In this document: piece by piece, positions 51,988 to 61,720 of the stretch
How the letters are laid out: each line of letters starts with the position of its first letter
How positions within the stretch are numbered: position 1 is the first letter of the stretch
Origin: Allorhizobium paknamense
GTDB lineage: Bacteria > Pseudomonadota > Alphaproteobacteria > Rhizobiales > Rhizobiaceae
Assembly: GCF_030815125.1 (NCBI RefSeq)
Contig: NZ_JAUSWH010000011.1
Coordinates: 62,001-126,000 of the forward strand
Reading direction: 5' to 3'
DNA length: 64,000 bases
Notes under the pieces: model-generated
Seen by the model: only the letters and a program-made list of their open reading frames with translations
Told to the model about the DNA's origin: nothing
Databases searched by the model: none
Translations under genes and position numbers: made by a program

Positions 51988-53967
51988 TCAGAACTCTTCC
52001 CACTCCTCGCCCTTGGCGGCGGCGTTGATGCCGAGGGCTTTGGCCACCTGGCCGACCATGCGGCGGGCCGGGGAGGCAACCGGCTTGGAGCCGGTGGCGG
52101 CGGAGGCGGGTTTTCTGGCCGGTTCGGTTGCGGAGCTGGCGCGGGCCGGGGAGCTGCTGGGCGTGCTGACGGCGCGGCCTTCCAGCTTGAACTGGCTGAC
52201 CAGTTCGCGCAGGCGGGTGGCTTCGGAAGCGAGGCTGGCGCTGGCGGCCGTGGTTTCTTCCACCATCGCGGCGTTCTGCTGGGTGGTCTGGTCCATCTGG
52301 TTGACGGCGGTGTTGACTTCCGCAAGACCGGTGGCCTGTTCGCGGGCCGAGGTGGCGATGGCGTCCAGCTGCGTGTTGATCGAAACCACATGGCTCTCGA
52401 TCACCTTGAGCGCCTCGCCCGTTGCCGTCACCAGCTTGACGCCGCTTTCCACTTCCTCTGCCGAGTTGCGAATGAGGTCCTTGATCTCCTTCGCGGCCTG
52501 GGCGGAGCGCTGGGCAAGTTCGCGCACTTCCTGGGCCACGACCGCGAAACCTTTACCGGCTTCACCGGCACGGGCCGCTTCCACGCCGGCATTCAGCGCC
52601 AGCAGGTTGGTCTGGAAGGCGATCTCGTCAATCACACCAATGATGTTGGAGATCTGGTTGGAAGACTGCTCGATGCGCTGCATGGCGTTGACGGCATTTG
52701 CCACCACTTCGCCGGACTGGCGGGCCGACTGGTTGGCCTGTACGGCCACCGAACGAGCCTCTTCCGTCCGCTTGGAGGAGTTCGAGACATTGGTGGTGAT
52801 CTGATCCAGCGCGGCAGCCGTCTCTTCCAGCGCCGCAGCCTGCTGCTCGGTCCGCTTGGAAAGATCGTTGGCGCTGGAGCTGATTTCACGCGAGCCGCCA
52901 TCGATGGAGCCGGTGGCCAGGGCAACGGCGCTCATGGTTTCGGAAAGCTGTTCCACGGTGGCGTTGAAGTCCGAGCGCAGACCTTCGAATTCCGAGGCGA
53001 ACGACTTGGAGAGCCGGACCGTCAGATCGCCCTGCGAGAGAAGCTTCAGGCCCTGGGCAAGACCGCTGGTGGCTTCCGCCATGGCTTCGGCGCGCTGACG
53101 ATCCATTTCCGCCACGCGAGCCCGTTCGGCTTCGCTCAGATTGCGCTGGTTTTCCGCCTCGCGTTCGAGTTCGCGTGCCTTCAGGCCGTTGTCCTTGAAG
53201 ACCTGAACAGCACGCGCCATGCTGCCCACTTCATCGCGGCGCTCGGCGCCATCGACATTGGTATTGAGATCGCCGCCTGCCAGTCGTTCCATGGTTCCGG
53301 CAAGAGCACGGATCGGCATCACCAGCCAGGAGCGGATGGCGAAGAAGCCGATGGTCATGACCAGAATCATCCCGGCAATAACCCCAGCAACGGTGATCTG
53401 CTTCGTGGTGATGGCGTCGGCACTCAGCTCATCGCTGCGTTGGCTTGTTGTCTCAATCACTTCGGTAGTCGTATTGGTAAACCTAGGTGCAAGTGCGGAA
53501 AATCCCGGCTGGCACTCTTTCAAGAAAACTGCCTGGGATGCCGCGACATCTGCTTCCGTGGTTGCGTTTGTAGCAAGAGCGAAAGCGTTGGCGCAGGTGT
53601 CGTTCAGCAATTTCAGCCCGTCGGCCTTGAGGACGGGAATATTCGTGTTGGCCGGAAGGGCCTGGATGGCGGTGTCCATAAATTTGGCAAAATTATCGCG
53701 GGATGAGGTGTATTCCTTCATGGCCTTATCGTTTCCTTCCTGCGTTCGGGACATCAGCAGGTCACCGAGTGCAGCACGAGCACCCTGAAGGGAACGGTTT
53801 GAGCGGGCCATGAAAATAGAAGCCTTTGCTTCCTTATCCAGCAGATTGCTGTAGGCTTGGTCAATGTCGGTAATTTTCATGCTGGCGTAGCCGGCAACGC
53901 CGAGCGCAAACAGGCCGAACAGAGCCATAATCGACAGGAATTTGCCGATAATCGGGATATTCTTCAT
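51988..53967 (-). CDS. Methyl-accepting chemotaxis protein
   Basis: 659 aa. TM1 near 8-30 ([19 protein letters not shown]), a periplasmic four-helix-type sensor domain of about 155 aa, TM2 near 192-210 ([19 protein letters not shown]), HAMP ([22 protein letters not shown]), a second HAMP-like linker ([27 protein letters not shown]) and the signalling hairpin tip [23 protein letters not shown]...[16 protein letters not shown]. The C-terminus ends in EEWEEF, an xWxxF-type tether for CheR/CheB. Ligand unknown. Its neighbours are the flagellar genes. First core gene after the island. Confidence 0.93.
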   Translation of the reverse strand: MKNIPIIGKFLSIMALFGLFALGVAGYASMKITDIDQAYSNLLDKEAKASIFMARSNRSLQGARAALGDLLMSRTQEGNDKAMKEYTSSRDNFAKFMDTAIQALPANTNIPVLKADGLKLLNDTCANAFALATNATTEADVAASQAVFLKECQPGFSALAPRFTNTTTEVIETTSQRSDELSADAITTKQITVAGVIAGMILVMTIGFFAIRSWLVMPIRALAGTMERLAGGDLNTNVDGAERRDEVGSMARAVQVFKDNGLKARELEREAENQRNLSEAERARVAEMDRQRAEAMAEATSGLAQGLKLLSQGDLTVRLSKSFASEFEGLRSDFNATVEQLSETMSAVALATGSIDGGSREISSSANDLSKRTEQQAAALEETAAALDQITTNVSNSSKRTEEARSVAVQANQSARQSGEVVANAVNAMQRIEQSSNQISNIIGVIDEIAFQTNLLALNAGVEAARAGEAGKGFAVVAQEVRELAQRSAQAAKEIKDLIRNSAEEVESGVKLVTATGEALKVIESHVVSINTQLDAIATSAREQATGLAEVNTAVNQMDQTTQQNAAMVEETTAASASLASEATRLRELVSQFKLEGRAVSTPSSSPARASSATEPARKPASAATGSKPVASPARRMVGQVAKALGINAAAKGEEWEEF

Positions 53968-54209
53968 GTCTCTCTCCCATGAGGACGTAAATCTGTTGTC
54001 TGCTCCTGTATATGATGAAGCGCTTAATAAGATGTATATGCATTAGGTAACCTTGAATATTTATGGGATTTTGCAGTTGCAGTCTCGGCATGAGCAATCG
54101 CCAATCGCAAGTTGTTCGAGGTTCAGGCGCTTATCCGCCAGAGAATCCGGTTCCCCCTTTTGCCGAAAATGCTTTATGACAGGCCGTTTGCTGGAGTTGC
54201 CTTACAATC

Positions 54210-55055
54210 ATGCTGCCTGATGCTGGACAGCCCAAGCCTGGGCCGGGAGACCCTCGGTCTGACCGTGGCAGCCGCCGTGGCGGCAGGGTGGTATTTGTCG
54301 CGCTGTTGCTGGTCATGCTTTTGGGACTGACGCTGACGGTGCTGCTGGCCAACGATCAGCGGCATTTGAAGGCCTTGCTGGCTTATCTCCCTCTCTCTTT
54401 CTCGGCCCCTCAGGTGGAGGATGAGCCGGTTGCTTTGCGCGGCCGCCGGTTGCCGCCGCTCTCGGTGCGGGTGCCTGCGGGCATTTTCAAACCGCCGCCG
54501 CTTCTTGAGCGGGCGGTGTTCCTGCGGCGCTTCAGGCTGCGGGGGGCGGATTTCTGCGCGGATATGCAGGCGGTGGGCCTTGCCAATGGTGGCTGGAACC
54601 GAAGCGCTTTCGAGCAGGGCGCTTTTGAATGCATCAGCGAAAAAACCGAGGCGGCACCGCGGCCAGATGCCGATCCACCCTCCTTCTTCATGGTGGTCCG
54701 GGGTGATTCGTCAGGACAGATCGTGCAGATCCGCCTGAAGATCGTGGAGCCCGGCGAAAGCGGCGAGGTGCGCAGGCGTTTCGATGCTGCGCTGGATCTG
54801 ATGTTGAAAAAGACCGGCTGGCTGGATTTTGCCGATACGGTGGCCCGCATGCGGCGGCTCGATCCGGTGGAGGTCAATCACTTTGGCATTGGTTTCAAGA
54901 TGACCAAGGAGTTCATGGGGCCGCACCGCTACAATATATCGATGATGCTGGAGGACGATGGCGAACTGGATCGCCGCACCCGCGCCATTCTCCAGGCCAG
55001 ACCCACGCTTGCGCCGCCGCACCGTGAAACCTCGCTCTGGCCGTTGCGGCCCTGA
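54210..55055 (+). CDS. DUF6030-like membrane-anchored rhizobial protein
   Basis: 281 aa. A basic N-terminus (PGDPRSDRGSRRGGR) precedes one membrane segment (VVFVALLLVMLLGLTLTVLL, about 27-46), then a periplasmic domain with two cysteines (ADFCADMQAVGLANGGW, FECISEK) and a C-terminal part ending TSLWPLRP. Resembles the rhizobial DUF6030 proteins encoded beside the flagellar cluster (recognised from pattern). No enzymatic motif. Divergent from the chemoreceptor and convergent with the flhB-side genes. Confidence 0.65.
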   Translation: MLPDAGQPKPGPGDPRSDRGSRRGGRVVFVALLLVMLLGLTLTVLLANDQRHLKALLAYLPLSFSAPQVEDEPVALRGRRLPPLSVRVPAGIFKPPPLLERAVFLRRFRLRGADFCADMQAVGLANGGWNRSAFEQGAFECISEKTEAAPRPDADPPSFFMVVRGDSSGQIVQIRLKIVEPGESGEVRRRFDAALDLMLKKTGWLDFADTVARMRRLDPVEVNHFGIGFKMTKEFMGPHRYNISMMLEDDGELDRRTRAILQARPTLAPPHRETSLWPLRP

Positions 55056-55073
55056 ATTTTTCAAGGAAGCCTA

Positions 55074-55121
55074 CTGCATAATTCCTTAAATCGGAATCGA
55101 TTTAAGGATAAAATTATGCAG
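55074..55121. repeat. 48-bp palindromic intergenic repeat
   Basis: CTGCATAATTCCTTAAATCG ... CGATTTAAGGATAAAATTATGCAG: arms are complementary with one short bulge. A similar repeat is common in Rhizobium/Agrobacterium intergenic regions. A second hairpin (GTGCGCCAT/ATGGCGCAC, 55150-55169) follows. Confidence 0.6.
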
Positions 55122-55186
55122 CAGATGTAAAGCGTTACAGCGAACCTTTGTGCGCCATGTATGGCGCACGGCGCTGTAGAGACACG

Positions 55187-55214
55187 AAAACGGCGGCACA
55201 GGGCCGCCGTTTTT
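55187..55214. terminator. Bidirectional terminator between convergent genes
   Basis: AAAACGGCGGC (55187-55197) pairs with GCCGCCGTTTT (55203-55213), followed by T on the plus strand and preceded by A-rich sequence, so it can serve the 54210 gene and the opposing 55248 gene. Confidence 0.8.
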
Positions 55215-55247
55215 CAAGATCGTGAGCGGTTTCACCGCAAAGCGTGA

Positions 55248-55691
55248 TCAAGCCGCAAGGCTGGGCTGGGAACGGCTGGGCACAAAACGTGCCTCCGCGA
55301 GACTTCTTTCGAGAAACGCCGTGTTTTCCTCTGGATCTTCCGAGGGATTGAGGAAGGAGATATGGTTGATCTCCAGTCCTGCGTAGTCATTGGTCAGCGT
55401 CAACTGGGCGTAGACGGTGACATCCCTCGGCTTTATTTCCAGATCCAGCACGACTTCCGGAACGTCGCCCCACTCCAGCTTATAGTTTCCGCCGGAGCCG
55501 AAATTCACGGTGCCCGGATGGAAGTATAACTCTGCTGCGGAAGAGACAAGATCGGAGAGATTGCCGAAAAACTCGAACCGGATAAGCGAAATCAGGTCGG
55601 CCGCATCAAGCAGCCGCAACTCAGAGGCGACAGGACTAATAGCTTCGGCAACAATCTTTTCGCGGGCTGTTGTATATTCGCATTTTCTCAT
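55248..55691 (-). CDS. Conserved hypothetical protein downstream of flhB
   Basis: 147 aa, MRKCEYTTAREKIVAEAISPVASELRLLDAADLISLIRFEFFGNLSDLVSSAAELYFHPG..., no membrane helix. Begins 5 bp after flhB stops, so it is the last gene of the flagellar operon. No motif recognised; its genomic place suggests a motility or regulatory link, but nothing in the sequence shows it. Confidence 0.65.
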   Translation of the reverse strand: MRKCEYTTAREKIVAEAISPVASELRLLDAADLISLIRFEFFGNLSDLVSSAAELYFHPGTVNFGSGGNYKLEWGDVPEVVLDLEIKPRDVTVYAQLTLTNDYAGLEINHISFLNPSEDPEENTAFLERSLAEARFVPSRSQPSLAA

Positions 55692-55696
55692 GTCTT

Positions 55697-56788
55697 TTAG
55701 CGTATCCGCCTCTTTTTCTTGGCCTCCGCAGCGTAAAGTCTCTGCACCAGTTCTGCGACGGCCTTGTAAAATACTGGTGGAATGACACTATCCACCGAGA
55801 CTTGCGCAAACATGGAGCGGGCCAGGGGCGGATCCTCAAAAATCGGGATATTGTTTTCCTGGGCAATTTCGCGGATTTTCAGGGCAATCAGGTCCTGGCC
55901 CTTGGCGATCACCATCGGCGCCTGCATTTCCTCACGCACATAGCGCAGCGCCACGGCATAGTGCGTGGGGTTGGTAATGACCAGCGTGGCGCGCGGCACG
56001 TTCTGGATCATGCGCCGGCGGGCGCGGTCGCGCTGGGCGGAGCGCTGGCGGGACTTGATGATCGGGTCGCCCTGGGTCTGCTTGTTTTCCTCCTTCACTT
56101 CCTGCTTGGTCATGCGCATCTGCTGATACCAGTGGTATCGCTGCCAGAGAATGTCGACCGCCGCCAGAAGCCCGGTGGAAAGAAGGAGAATGATCACCAT
56201 CTCGCGGATGATGGCTGACAGTTTGACGAAAATGACCTGCGGATCGGAAAACATCGCGTCCAGCGCGCCGAAATATTGTCCGCGCATCGACAGGAACATG
56301 ATGACCGAGACGGCAATGATCTTGAAGAGCGATTTGCCGAACTCCACCATGCCCGGCACGGAAAACATCCGTCCCAGGCCCTTCACCAGACTGATTCGCT
56401 CGAATTTCGGCTGGATGCGGTCCAGCACAAAGCCCGGCAGATGCTGGGCGAAGGATTGCGTGAGGCCAAAGCCCATCAGAAGCAACAGGATCGGCGCCAG
56501 GACGGCGGCCATCTTCCAGCCGAGATAGGTGAACAAGGAAAGCACGTCGGTGGGGGTGGTCAGCCGCCACTGGTCCGGCTGCTCGAAGAGATCCTTGAGG
56601 GTCGCCGCCATGGAGGCGGCCGCCTGCGGCAGGAAGAACACGACATAGATGTAGAAGGCCAGCATGGCCGCAAACAGCGGCGCTTCGCGCGAAATCGGGA
56701 TATTGCCCTTTTCCGCCGCGTCCCGAAGTTTTTTCTCTGTCGGGTTTTCTGTTTTACTGTCCTGGTCGTCGTCGCCGTCTTCCGCCAT
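55697..56788 (-). CDS. flhB: Flagellar export apparatus protein FlhB
   Basis: 363 aa. Inner-membrane gate protein of the flagellar type III export system that switches substrate specificity. N-terminal [20 protein letters not shown] is characteristic; four membrane segments; the autocleavage motif N-P-T-H appears as [15 protein letters not shown] near residue 278. The usual cytoplasmic domain follows. Separated from fliG by about 215 bp containing a strong hairpin. Confidence 0.95.
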   Translation of the reverse strand: MAEDGDDDQDSKTENPTEKKLRDAAEKGNIPISREAPLFAAMLAFYIYVVFFLPQAAASMAATLKDLFEQPDQWRLTTPTDVLSLFTYLGWKMAAVLAPILLLLMGFGLTQSFAQHLPGFVLDRIQPKFERISLVKGLGRMFSVPGMVEFGKSLFKIIAVSVIMFLSMRGQYFGALDAMFSDPQVIFVKLSAIIREMVIILLLSTGLLAAVDILWQRYHWYQQMRMTKQEVKEENKQTQGDPIIKSRQRSAQRDRARRRMIQNVPRATLVITNPTHYAVALRYVREEMQAPMVIAKGQDLIALKIREIAQENNIPIFEDPPLARSMFAQVSVDSVIPPVFYKAVAELVQRLYAAEAKKKRRIR

Positions 56789-56912
56789 GGCGGGTCTCGC
56801 TCTCTTTGCGCTGGAGCGTTCCGTTCGTTACGGCATGATCCTCAAATCGATCCCGGTCTGGGTATCATGCCGGAGGTGGAGCGCCACCTTCCGACCAACA
56901 TATCCAATACAA

Positions 56913-56951
56913 GAAGGCCGGGAGAGGGTAGCCTTCCTCTTCCCGGCCTTC
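56913..56951 (-). terminator. Hairpin between fliG and flhB
   Basis: GAAGGCCGGGAGAGG (56913-56927) pairs with CCTCTTCCCGGCCTTC (56936-56951) with a single bulge and an 8-nt loop. Likely terminator or attenuator at the end of the motA-fliM-fliN-fliG transcript, in which case flhB has its own promoter or depends on read-through. Confidence 0.6.
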
Positions 56952-57005
56952 AATCTTCAAAGTTTATCAGGCGGGCCTTATCAACAAGCCGCCAGCATCC
57001 CGCAA

Positions 57006-58064
57006 TCAGGCTGCCGCCGTGCCGCTATCGCCATCCTTCTTTTCGGCTTCCGGATCCTTGAGCTGGATCTGACCGGCATTGGCAAGGCGAATGGCTTCCT
57101 GCGCCACGGCACGCCGCGCCATGGCAATCTCGCGCGGGTTGATGCCGGTGGTGCCGGATTGCAGATCCGACTCGATCATGCGGCGCGAACGCGGGCTGAT
57201 GGCGGAAAGCACGCATTCGCGGATGTCCACCGAGGCGCCACGCAGCGCCATGGTGATGATATCGCCGGAAATGTCGTTGAGCAGCATGACGCGGCTGCGC
57301 TGCGGCATGGCCAGCAGGTCTTCGAACAGGAAGATCTTCGGGCGAACCTTGGTGGCGGATTCCTTGCTGATCGATTCGAGCGATTCGAGCAACGTATCCA
57401 CCTGCGGCTTTTCCAGCTCGTTCATCAGTTCGGCCACCTTGGCGGTGCCGGTGGAATTGCGCTCGGCGTCGATTTCGTTGATCAGTTCGATCACGCGGTT
57501 TTCGATGATCTGGGCAGCCTGCGGGCTGACATTCTTCAGGTTGACCGTACGGTTCATGATGTCGGCGCGGCGGCTGTCCGGCAGCTTGATCAACACCTTG
57601 GCGCCGAAGGAAGACGGCAGCATGGAGAGGATATAGGCCACTGTCTGCGGATGTTCGCGCATCAGGAACTTGGCGATGAAGTCCGGATCGGCATCCTGCA
57701 GGCGGTCCCAGATGGAGGTTTCATAGGACTGGAAGGCGGTGCGGCGGCCAAGCAGCCCGTCCACCTCTTCCGGCGTCAGGCCTTCCTCGAGGATTTCCTC
57801 GATGGCCTTGGCATTGTCCATCAGGCCCGTTCCTTCGGTGAACAGGTCCTCGAATTCATTGACGAGTTCGGCGAGTTCATCCGGCGGAATGGTTCTCAGC
57901 GTCTGGGCCGAGGCGATGATGGTCTGCAATTCCGCCTGGGTGAAATATTTCAGCAATTTTCCGGCCACGCCCTTGCCCATGGCCAGCAGCACGGCCGCCG
58001 CCTTGTCCGCCTGGCTCAAGGGCTTGCCCGCCAGCGGGCCGCCGAAATCGTCAAAGTCCATCAT
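57006..58064 (-). CDS. fliG: Flagellar motor switch protein FliG
   Basis: 352 aa. Rotor protein that contacts the stator. Typical three-domain FliG: N-domain KAAAVLLAMGKGVAGKLLKYF, middle domain with the EHPQ motif (MREHPQTVAYILSMLP), C-domain torque helix region (IFLFEDLLAMPQRSRVMLLNDISGDIITMALRGAS). The C-terminal tail (QIQLKDPEAEKKDGDSG) is of the rhizobial kind. Lies 28 bp after fliN. Confidence 0.96.
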   Translation of the reverse strand: MMDFDDFGGPLAGKPLSQADKAAAVLLAMGKGVAGKLLKYFTQAELQTIIASAQTLRTIPPDELAELVNEFEDLFTEGTGLMDNAKAIEEILEEGLTPEEVDGLLGRRTAFQSYETSIWDRLQDADPDFIAKFLMREHPQTVAYILSMLPSSFGAKVLIKLPDSRRADIMNRTVNLKNVSPQAAQIIENRVIELINEIDAERNSTGTAKVAELMNELEKPQVDTLLESLESISKESATKVRPKIFLFEDLLAMPQRSRVMLLNDISGDIITMALRGASVDIRECVLSAISPRSRRMIESDLQSGTTGINPREIAMARRAVAQEAIRLANAGQIQLKDPEAEKKDGDSGTAAA

Positions 58065-58092
58065 GGTCTTTCCTCTCTGGCCCAGAATAGGG

Positions 58093-58743
58093 TCAGGACG
58101 CCTTGCTGCCCAATACTTCGATCAGCTTCACGCCGAATCGCGTGTCGTCATTTTCTAAAACAGTAATCTCACCACGGGCAATCCGTCGACCATTTACCAT
58201 GATCTCCACAGGTTCGCCGATCTTTTTGTCAAGCGCGATGGTTGCGCCTTCCTCGAGATTCATCAATGCCGCCACCGGCATACGGCTGGAGCCGAGCACG
58301 ATCTGGACATCGATCGGGATATCCATGATGAGGTCGAGATTGGCATTGAGCGCGCTGCCCGGCGCCTGGTGGTTTTCCTGCCCGCCGAAGGATGAGGTGC
58401 CGCCGAAATCGGAGCCACCGAAATCCGAACCGCCCAGATCCGATCCGCCCAGATCCGAACCGCCAAGATCGGCGCCACCGAAATCGGAGCCGCCGAAATC
58501 ACTGCCGCCAAAATCGGAACCACCGAGATCGGCCGCGCCCGCGCCACCGCCGAAGTCGCTTTCGAAATCGGACAGCCCGCCGCCGGCGGCATCGCTGCCG
58601 AAATCGCCGAAATCGCCGAGCGTTCCGTCACTATCGCTTTTCAGGACGCCGCGCAGATCATCGATCGCCTGATCGAGATCATTTTCGCCCACCGGCATCG
58701 CCAGTGCGTCATCTTCCGTTTGAGGTGTCTTTTTCGGTGCCAT
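58093..58743 (-). CDS. fliN: Flagellar motor switch protein FliN with GGSDF repeat
   Basis: 216 aa, longer than the usual 100-140 aa. Start [24 protein letters not shown]; the frame is open 13 codons further. The N-terminal half contains a low-complexity tract of nine pentapeptides of the type [15 protein letters not shown] (encoded by 58401-58535), flanked by DFGDFGSD and DFESDFGGG. The C-terminal about 80 aa are the FliN/SpoA domain ([38 protein letters not shown]...[25 protein letters not shown]). Forms the C-ring with FliM. The repeat is the unusual part. Confidence 0.95.
   Translation of the reverse strand: MAPKKTPQTEDDALAMPVGENDLDQAIDDLRGVLKSDSDGTLGDFGDFGSDAAGGGLSDFESDFGGGAGAADLGGSDFGGSDFGGSDFGGADLGGSDLGGSDLGGSDFGGSDFGGTSSFGGQENHQAPGSALNANLDLIMDIPIDVQIVLGSSRMPVAALMNLEEGATIALDKKIGEPVEIMVNGRRIARGEITVLENDDTRFGVKLIEVLGSKAS
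58401..58535. repeat. Nine 15-bp tandem repeats inside fliN
   Basis: Nine consecutive 15-bp units of the kind CGCCGAAATCGGAGC with third-position variation, encoding GGSDF-type pentapeptides in FliN on the minus strand. Keeps the reading frame for any unit gain or loss. Confidence 0.85.
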
Positions 58744-58806
58744 GAAATCATTATTCCCTTTGAAACTTGCCTCAACCTGCACTTCTAAAAAGGCAGGGCA
58801 TGCGCG

Positions 58807-59754
58807 TCAGGTCATCAGGTGACGCAGAATATCATCGTCGGAACTGTGGGTGGACTTCACCCGGACCGTGTATCGGTCGCCCGCCCGGCCGAATTCGCAG
58901 GTGTAAAGCTCCTTGCCATGGGCGCTGACATCGACGCTGACATCCCCCTTCTCCAGGAAGGGAATGACATCGCCCACGGCGAGCTTCGAAATCGTCTCCA
59001 GCGCCAGCGACTGCAGGCGGATGCGTGCCTCCAGCGTCACCTGCGACTTGCGCACCTGTTCGGCGAGCTGTTCGGCCCATTCCTTGCGGGCGCGCGAGGT
59101 CTGGTTCTTCGACTTCGGCGCGGTGACCTGGGTTTTCAGCAGGGCCTTTTGCGGAATGACCAGTGCGAAATCCGAAACGACCTTGCCGAGCTTGATGCTC
59201 ATATGGATCAGGGCGCCGAATTCATCGACATGGTCGGCCTCGGGTTTCTTACGATCTTCCCAGTTATAGGGCCGTTCGAAAATCGGTTCGAAACCACCGG
59301 CGGCATTGACGCCGGAGCGCAGCACATTGGCAATGCGCTCGAAAACCATCACGGCCAGATCCAGCTCGATATCCGAGAGAGGGCGCTTGATCGGCTCCTG
59401 GATGAAATCCGGGAGCGCCCCCAGCAGGTTTTCCATCAGCGTGATGATGAAGCCGTTGCCGCAGGCCATGACGAAATTCGGCGACCAGTTGCGCAAAGAC
59501 GTATCCGCCAGAACGAAATTGTCGCCAAGCCCGGTGACGAGATCGGTGATCAGCCCGGATTTGTGGTCCAGATAACCGACCTCGATGGTGAGGTTGGTTT
59601 CGCTATGAAAGACGTCCGGCAGGAATTCGCTGTAGAGATGCCCGAAATCCTGGCACAGCTTCTCCACCGTCTTGGCGTCGCCGAGGCCGCCGGTCAGCCG
59701 CGCCAGCAGGGCGTGGTCCATGGCAGGGTGAGAGGACGAGGTTTGCGCGTTCAT
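58807..59754 (-). CDS. fliM: Flagellar motor switch protein FliM
   Basis: 315 aa. Rotor C-ring protein and CheY target. Weakly conserved in rhizobia; assigned by the C-terminal SpoA-like region (ARIRLQSLALETISKLAVGDVIPFLEKGDVSVDVSAHGKELYTCEFGRAGDRYTVRV), the middle domain (LSDIELDLAVMVFERIANVLRS) and position between motA and fliN. The N-terminal CheY-binding peptide of the enteric type is not obvious. Two bases separate it from motA's stop. Confidence 0.9.
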   Translation of the reverse strand: MNAQTSSSHPAMDHALLARLTGGLGDAKTVEKLCQDFGHLYSEFLPDVFHSETNLTIEVGYLDHKSGLITDLVTGLGDNFVLADTSLRNWSPNFVMACGNGFIITLMENLLGALPDFIQEPIKRPLSDIELDLAVMVFERIANVLRSGVNAAGGFEPIFERPYNWEDRKKPEADHVDEFGALIHMSIKLGKVVSDFALVIPQKALLKTQVTAPKSKNQTSRARKEWAEQLAEQVRKSQVTLEARIRLQSLALETISKLAVGDVIPFLEKGDVSVDVSAHGKELYTCEFGRAGDRYTVRVKSTHSSDDDILRHLMT

Positions 59755-59756
59755 GA

Positions 59757-60632
59757 TCAGGCCGCCTTTTCGTTGCCGCCGCCTGGATTCATCATTTCCT
59801 GCTCGACCGCATCGATGGAGGGCCGTTCATAGGAGGAAATGGTCTTGCGGCCATATTCCAGCGCCACCTGCGGAACCGAACCATTCATATAGGCCAGAAG
59901 CGTCTGCTTGACGATGATATAGAGGCGATGCTGCTTGGTGCGGACGATCTTGATCTGCGAGGTGAGCGGGTTGCAAAGGCAGTAGGACAGGAAGATACCG
60001 AGCATGGTGCCGACGAGAGCGGCGCCGATGAGGCCGCCCAGAACCTCCGGCGATTCGTTGATCTTCGCCATGGCCTTGATAACCCCGAGAACGGCGGCGA
60101 TGATACCGATGGCCGGGAAGCTGTCGCCGATGGCCAGGATGGAGTTGTAGGGTTTCATCTTGTCATGGAGGATGGTGTTGATTTCCTCATCCATGAGCGC
60201 TTCGATTTCGTGGCTGCGGGCATTGCCGATGATGATCAGGCGGACATAGTCGCAGATGAAGGCGGTCAATTCCTTGTTTTTCAGAACTGACGGCGCAACC
60301 TGGAAGATCGAGGACTCCTCCGGGTTGTCGATATGGGCTTCGATCTCGTTGCGCGACTTGGTGCGCAGGTCACGCATCAGCGAATAGAGAACGCCAAGCA
60401 CGTCGAGATAGGCGCGCTCCTTGGGAATGGCGTTCTTGAACGCCTCCCCGATGGCCTTGCCGGAATCCTTCACCACCTTCATCGGGTTGCCCATGATGAA
60501 AGCGCCGACGCCGGCACCGCCGATGATCACAAGTTCGAACGGTTGGACAAGGACCTCGATGTGGCCGCCCATGGCCATGAAGCCGCCAAGCACACAGCCA
60601 ACGGTAATGATGAATCCGATGATGATGTTCAT
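59757..60632 (-). CDS. motA: Flagellar motor stator protein MotA
   Basis: 291 aa. Four membrane segments ([75 protein letters not shown]), with the conserved proline of the channel in [14 protein letters not shown] and a charged cytoplasmic loop. Proton-channel stator subunit; motB is not in this window. Heads the motA-fliM-fliN-fliG operon, divergent from flgF. Confidence 0.95.
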   Translation of the reverse strand: MNIIIGFIITVGCVLGGFMAMGGHIEVLVQPFELVIIGGAGVGAFIMGNPMKVVKDSGKAIGEAFKNAIPKERAYLDVLGVLYSLMRDLRTKSRNEIEAHIDNPEESSIFQVAPSVLKNKELTAFICDYVRLIIIGNARSHEIEALMDEEINTILHDKMKPYNSILAIGDSFPAIGIIAAVLGVIKAMAKINESPEVLGGLIGAALVGTMLGIFLSYCLCNPLTSQIKIVRTKQHRLYIIVKQTLLAYMNGSVPQVALEYGRKTISSYERPSIDAVEQEMMNPGGGNEKAA

Positions 60633-60925
60633 GTTGCGCCTTCATTCGCACGTTTCTTATCACTGCAACCGATAGGCAGCCTGCCTTGCGTGAGGCTGAT
60701 GAACGGGTGATTCAGCAGGCCGTCATGCACGGCCAGTTTCGCACAAGCATTTTCCGGCAAGAAGAAAAAAGACGAACGGTCATCCACGTTCCATGATGGA
60801 GGCGAGCAACCGTGACGGCTTCAATGTGCAGGCGCAAGGCAAGGCAGGATGAACCCTGCGGGCAGCGGCTGCCGGAAGCGTCAGGCCCTGCTGGTCTTGG
60901 TAAGCTGAGGCTTGGAGGTAAAGAC

Positions 60926-61660
60926 ATGCAATCGGGAATGTACGTATCCCTGTCGGCGCAGCGCGCCCTCGACAAGCGCCTGACGACCATTGCCGACAAT
61001 ATGGCCAATATCAACACGGTCGGCTTTCGCGGCACGGAAGTGAAATTCGACGAGGTGCTGAGCAAGACCGGCAATGATCTCAATGCCAAGGTCGCCTTCG
61101 TTTCCCAAGGCAATGACTATCTCTCCGAGCGCAACGGCGAATTGCAGCGTACCGGCAACGATCTCGACTTCGCCGTCAAGGGCGATGCCTGGTTCAGCCT
61201 GGAAACGCCGGCTGGCCGGGTGCTGACGCGCGATGGCCGCTTTACCCTCACCGATACCGGCGAACTGGTCTCCGTGCGCGGCTACCGCGTGCTCGATACC
61301 GGTGGCGCGCCGATCCAGCTCGACCGCACCGGCGGTGAAGTCCATGTCGGCCGCGACGGCACCATCGTCCAGAATGGCCGGCAGATTTCCCAGATCGGGC
61401 TTTTCCAGGCCGATGTTTCCAAAGGCTATCTGCGCTACGACAACAGCGCCATCACCACCACGCAGCAGCCGCAGCCTGTAGTGGACAATCCCTCCGTCGG
61501 CGTCCTTCAGGGCTATATCGAGCAATCCAACGTCAATGGCGTGCAGGAGATGACGCAGCTCATCCAGGTGAGCCGCGCCTTCGAAAGCGTTTCCTCCGTG
61601 ATGGGCCAGACCGAAAACAGCCTGGCGGAAACCATCAAGGCGCTCGGTGGCAGCAAGTAA
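60926..61660 (+). CDS. flgF: Flagellar basal-body rod protein FlgF
   Basis: 244 aa from ATG 60926 (GGAGGT upstream; the frame is open to 60812). Bacterial rod-protein signature at the start (LSAQRALDKRLTTIADNMANINTVGFRGTEVKF) and end (GYIEQSNVNGVQEMTQLIQVSRAFESVSSVM). Proximal rod component exported by the flagellar secretion system. First gene of the plus-strand flgF-fliI unit. Confidence 0.94.
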   Translation: MQSGMYVSLSAQRALDKRLTTIADNMANINTVGFRGTEVKFDEVLSKTGNDLNAKVAFVSQGNDYLSERNGELQRTGNDLDFAVKGDAWFSLETPAGRVLTRDGRFTLTDTGELVSVRGYRVLDTGGAPIQLDRTGGEVHVGRDGTIVQNGRQISQIGLFQADVSKGYLRYDNSAITTTQQPQPVVDNPSVGVLQGYIEQSNVNGVQEMTQLIQVSRAFESVSSVMGQTENSLAETIKALGGSK

Positions 61661-61720
61661 TCAACCGGAAGCGCGGCGCAAACAGGTTGGCGTTGCAAGA
61701 TTTTACGATGAAGGGCATCC

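Noticed and set aside
58401..58535. Regular repeats considered as a CRISPR array
   Set aside because: The 15-bp units are contiguous without spacers and lie in frame inside fliN. No CRISPR array or cas gene was seen anywhere in the window.
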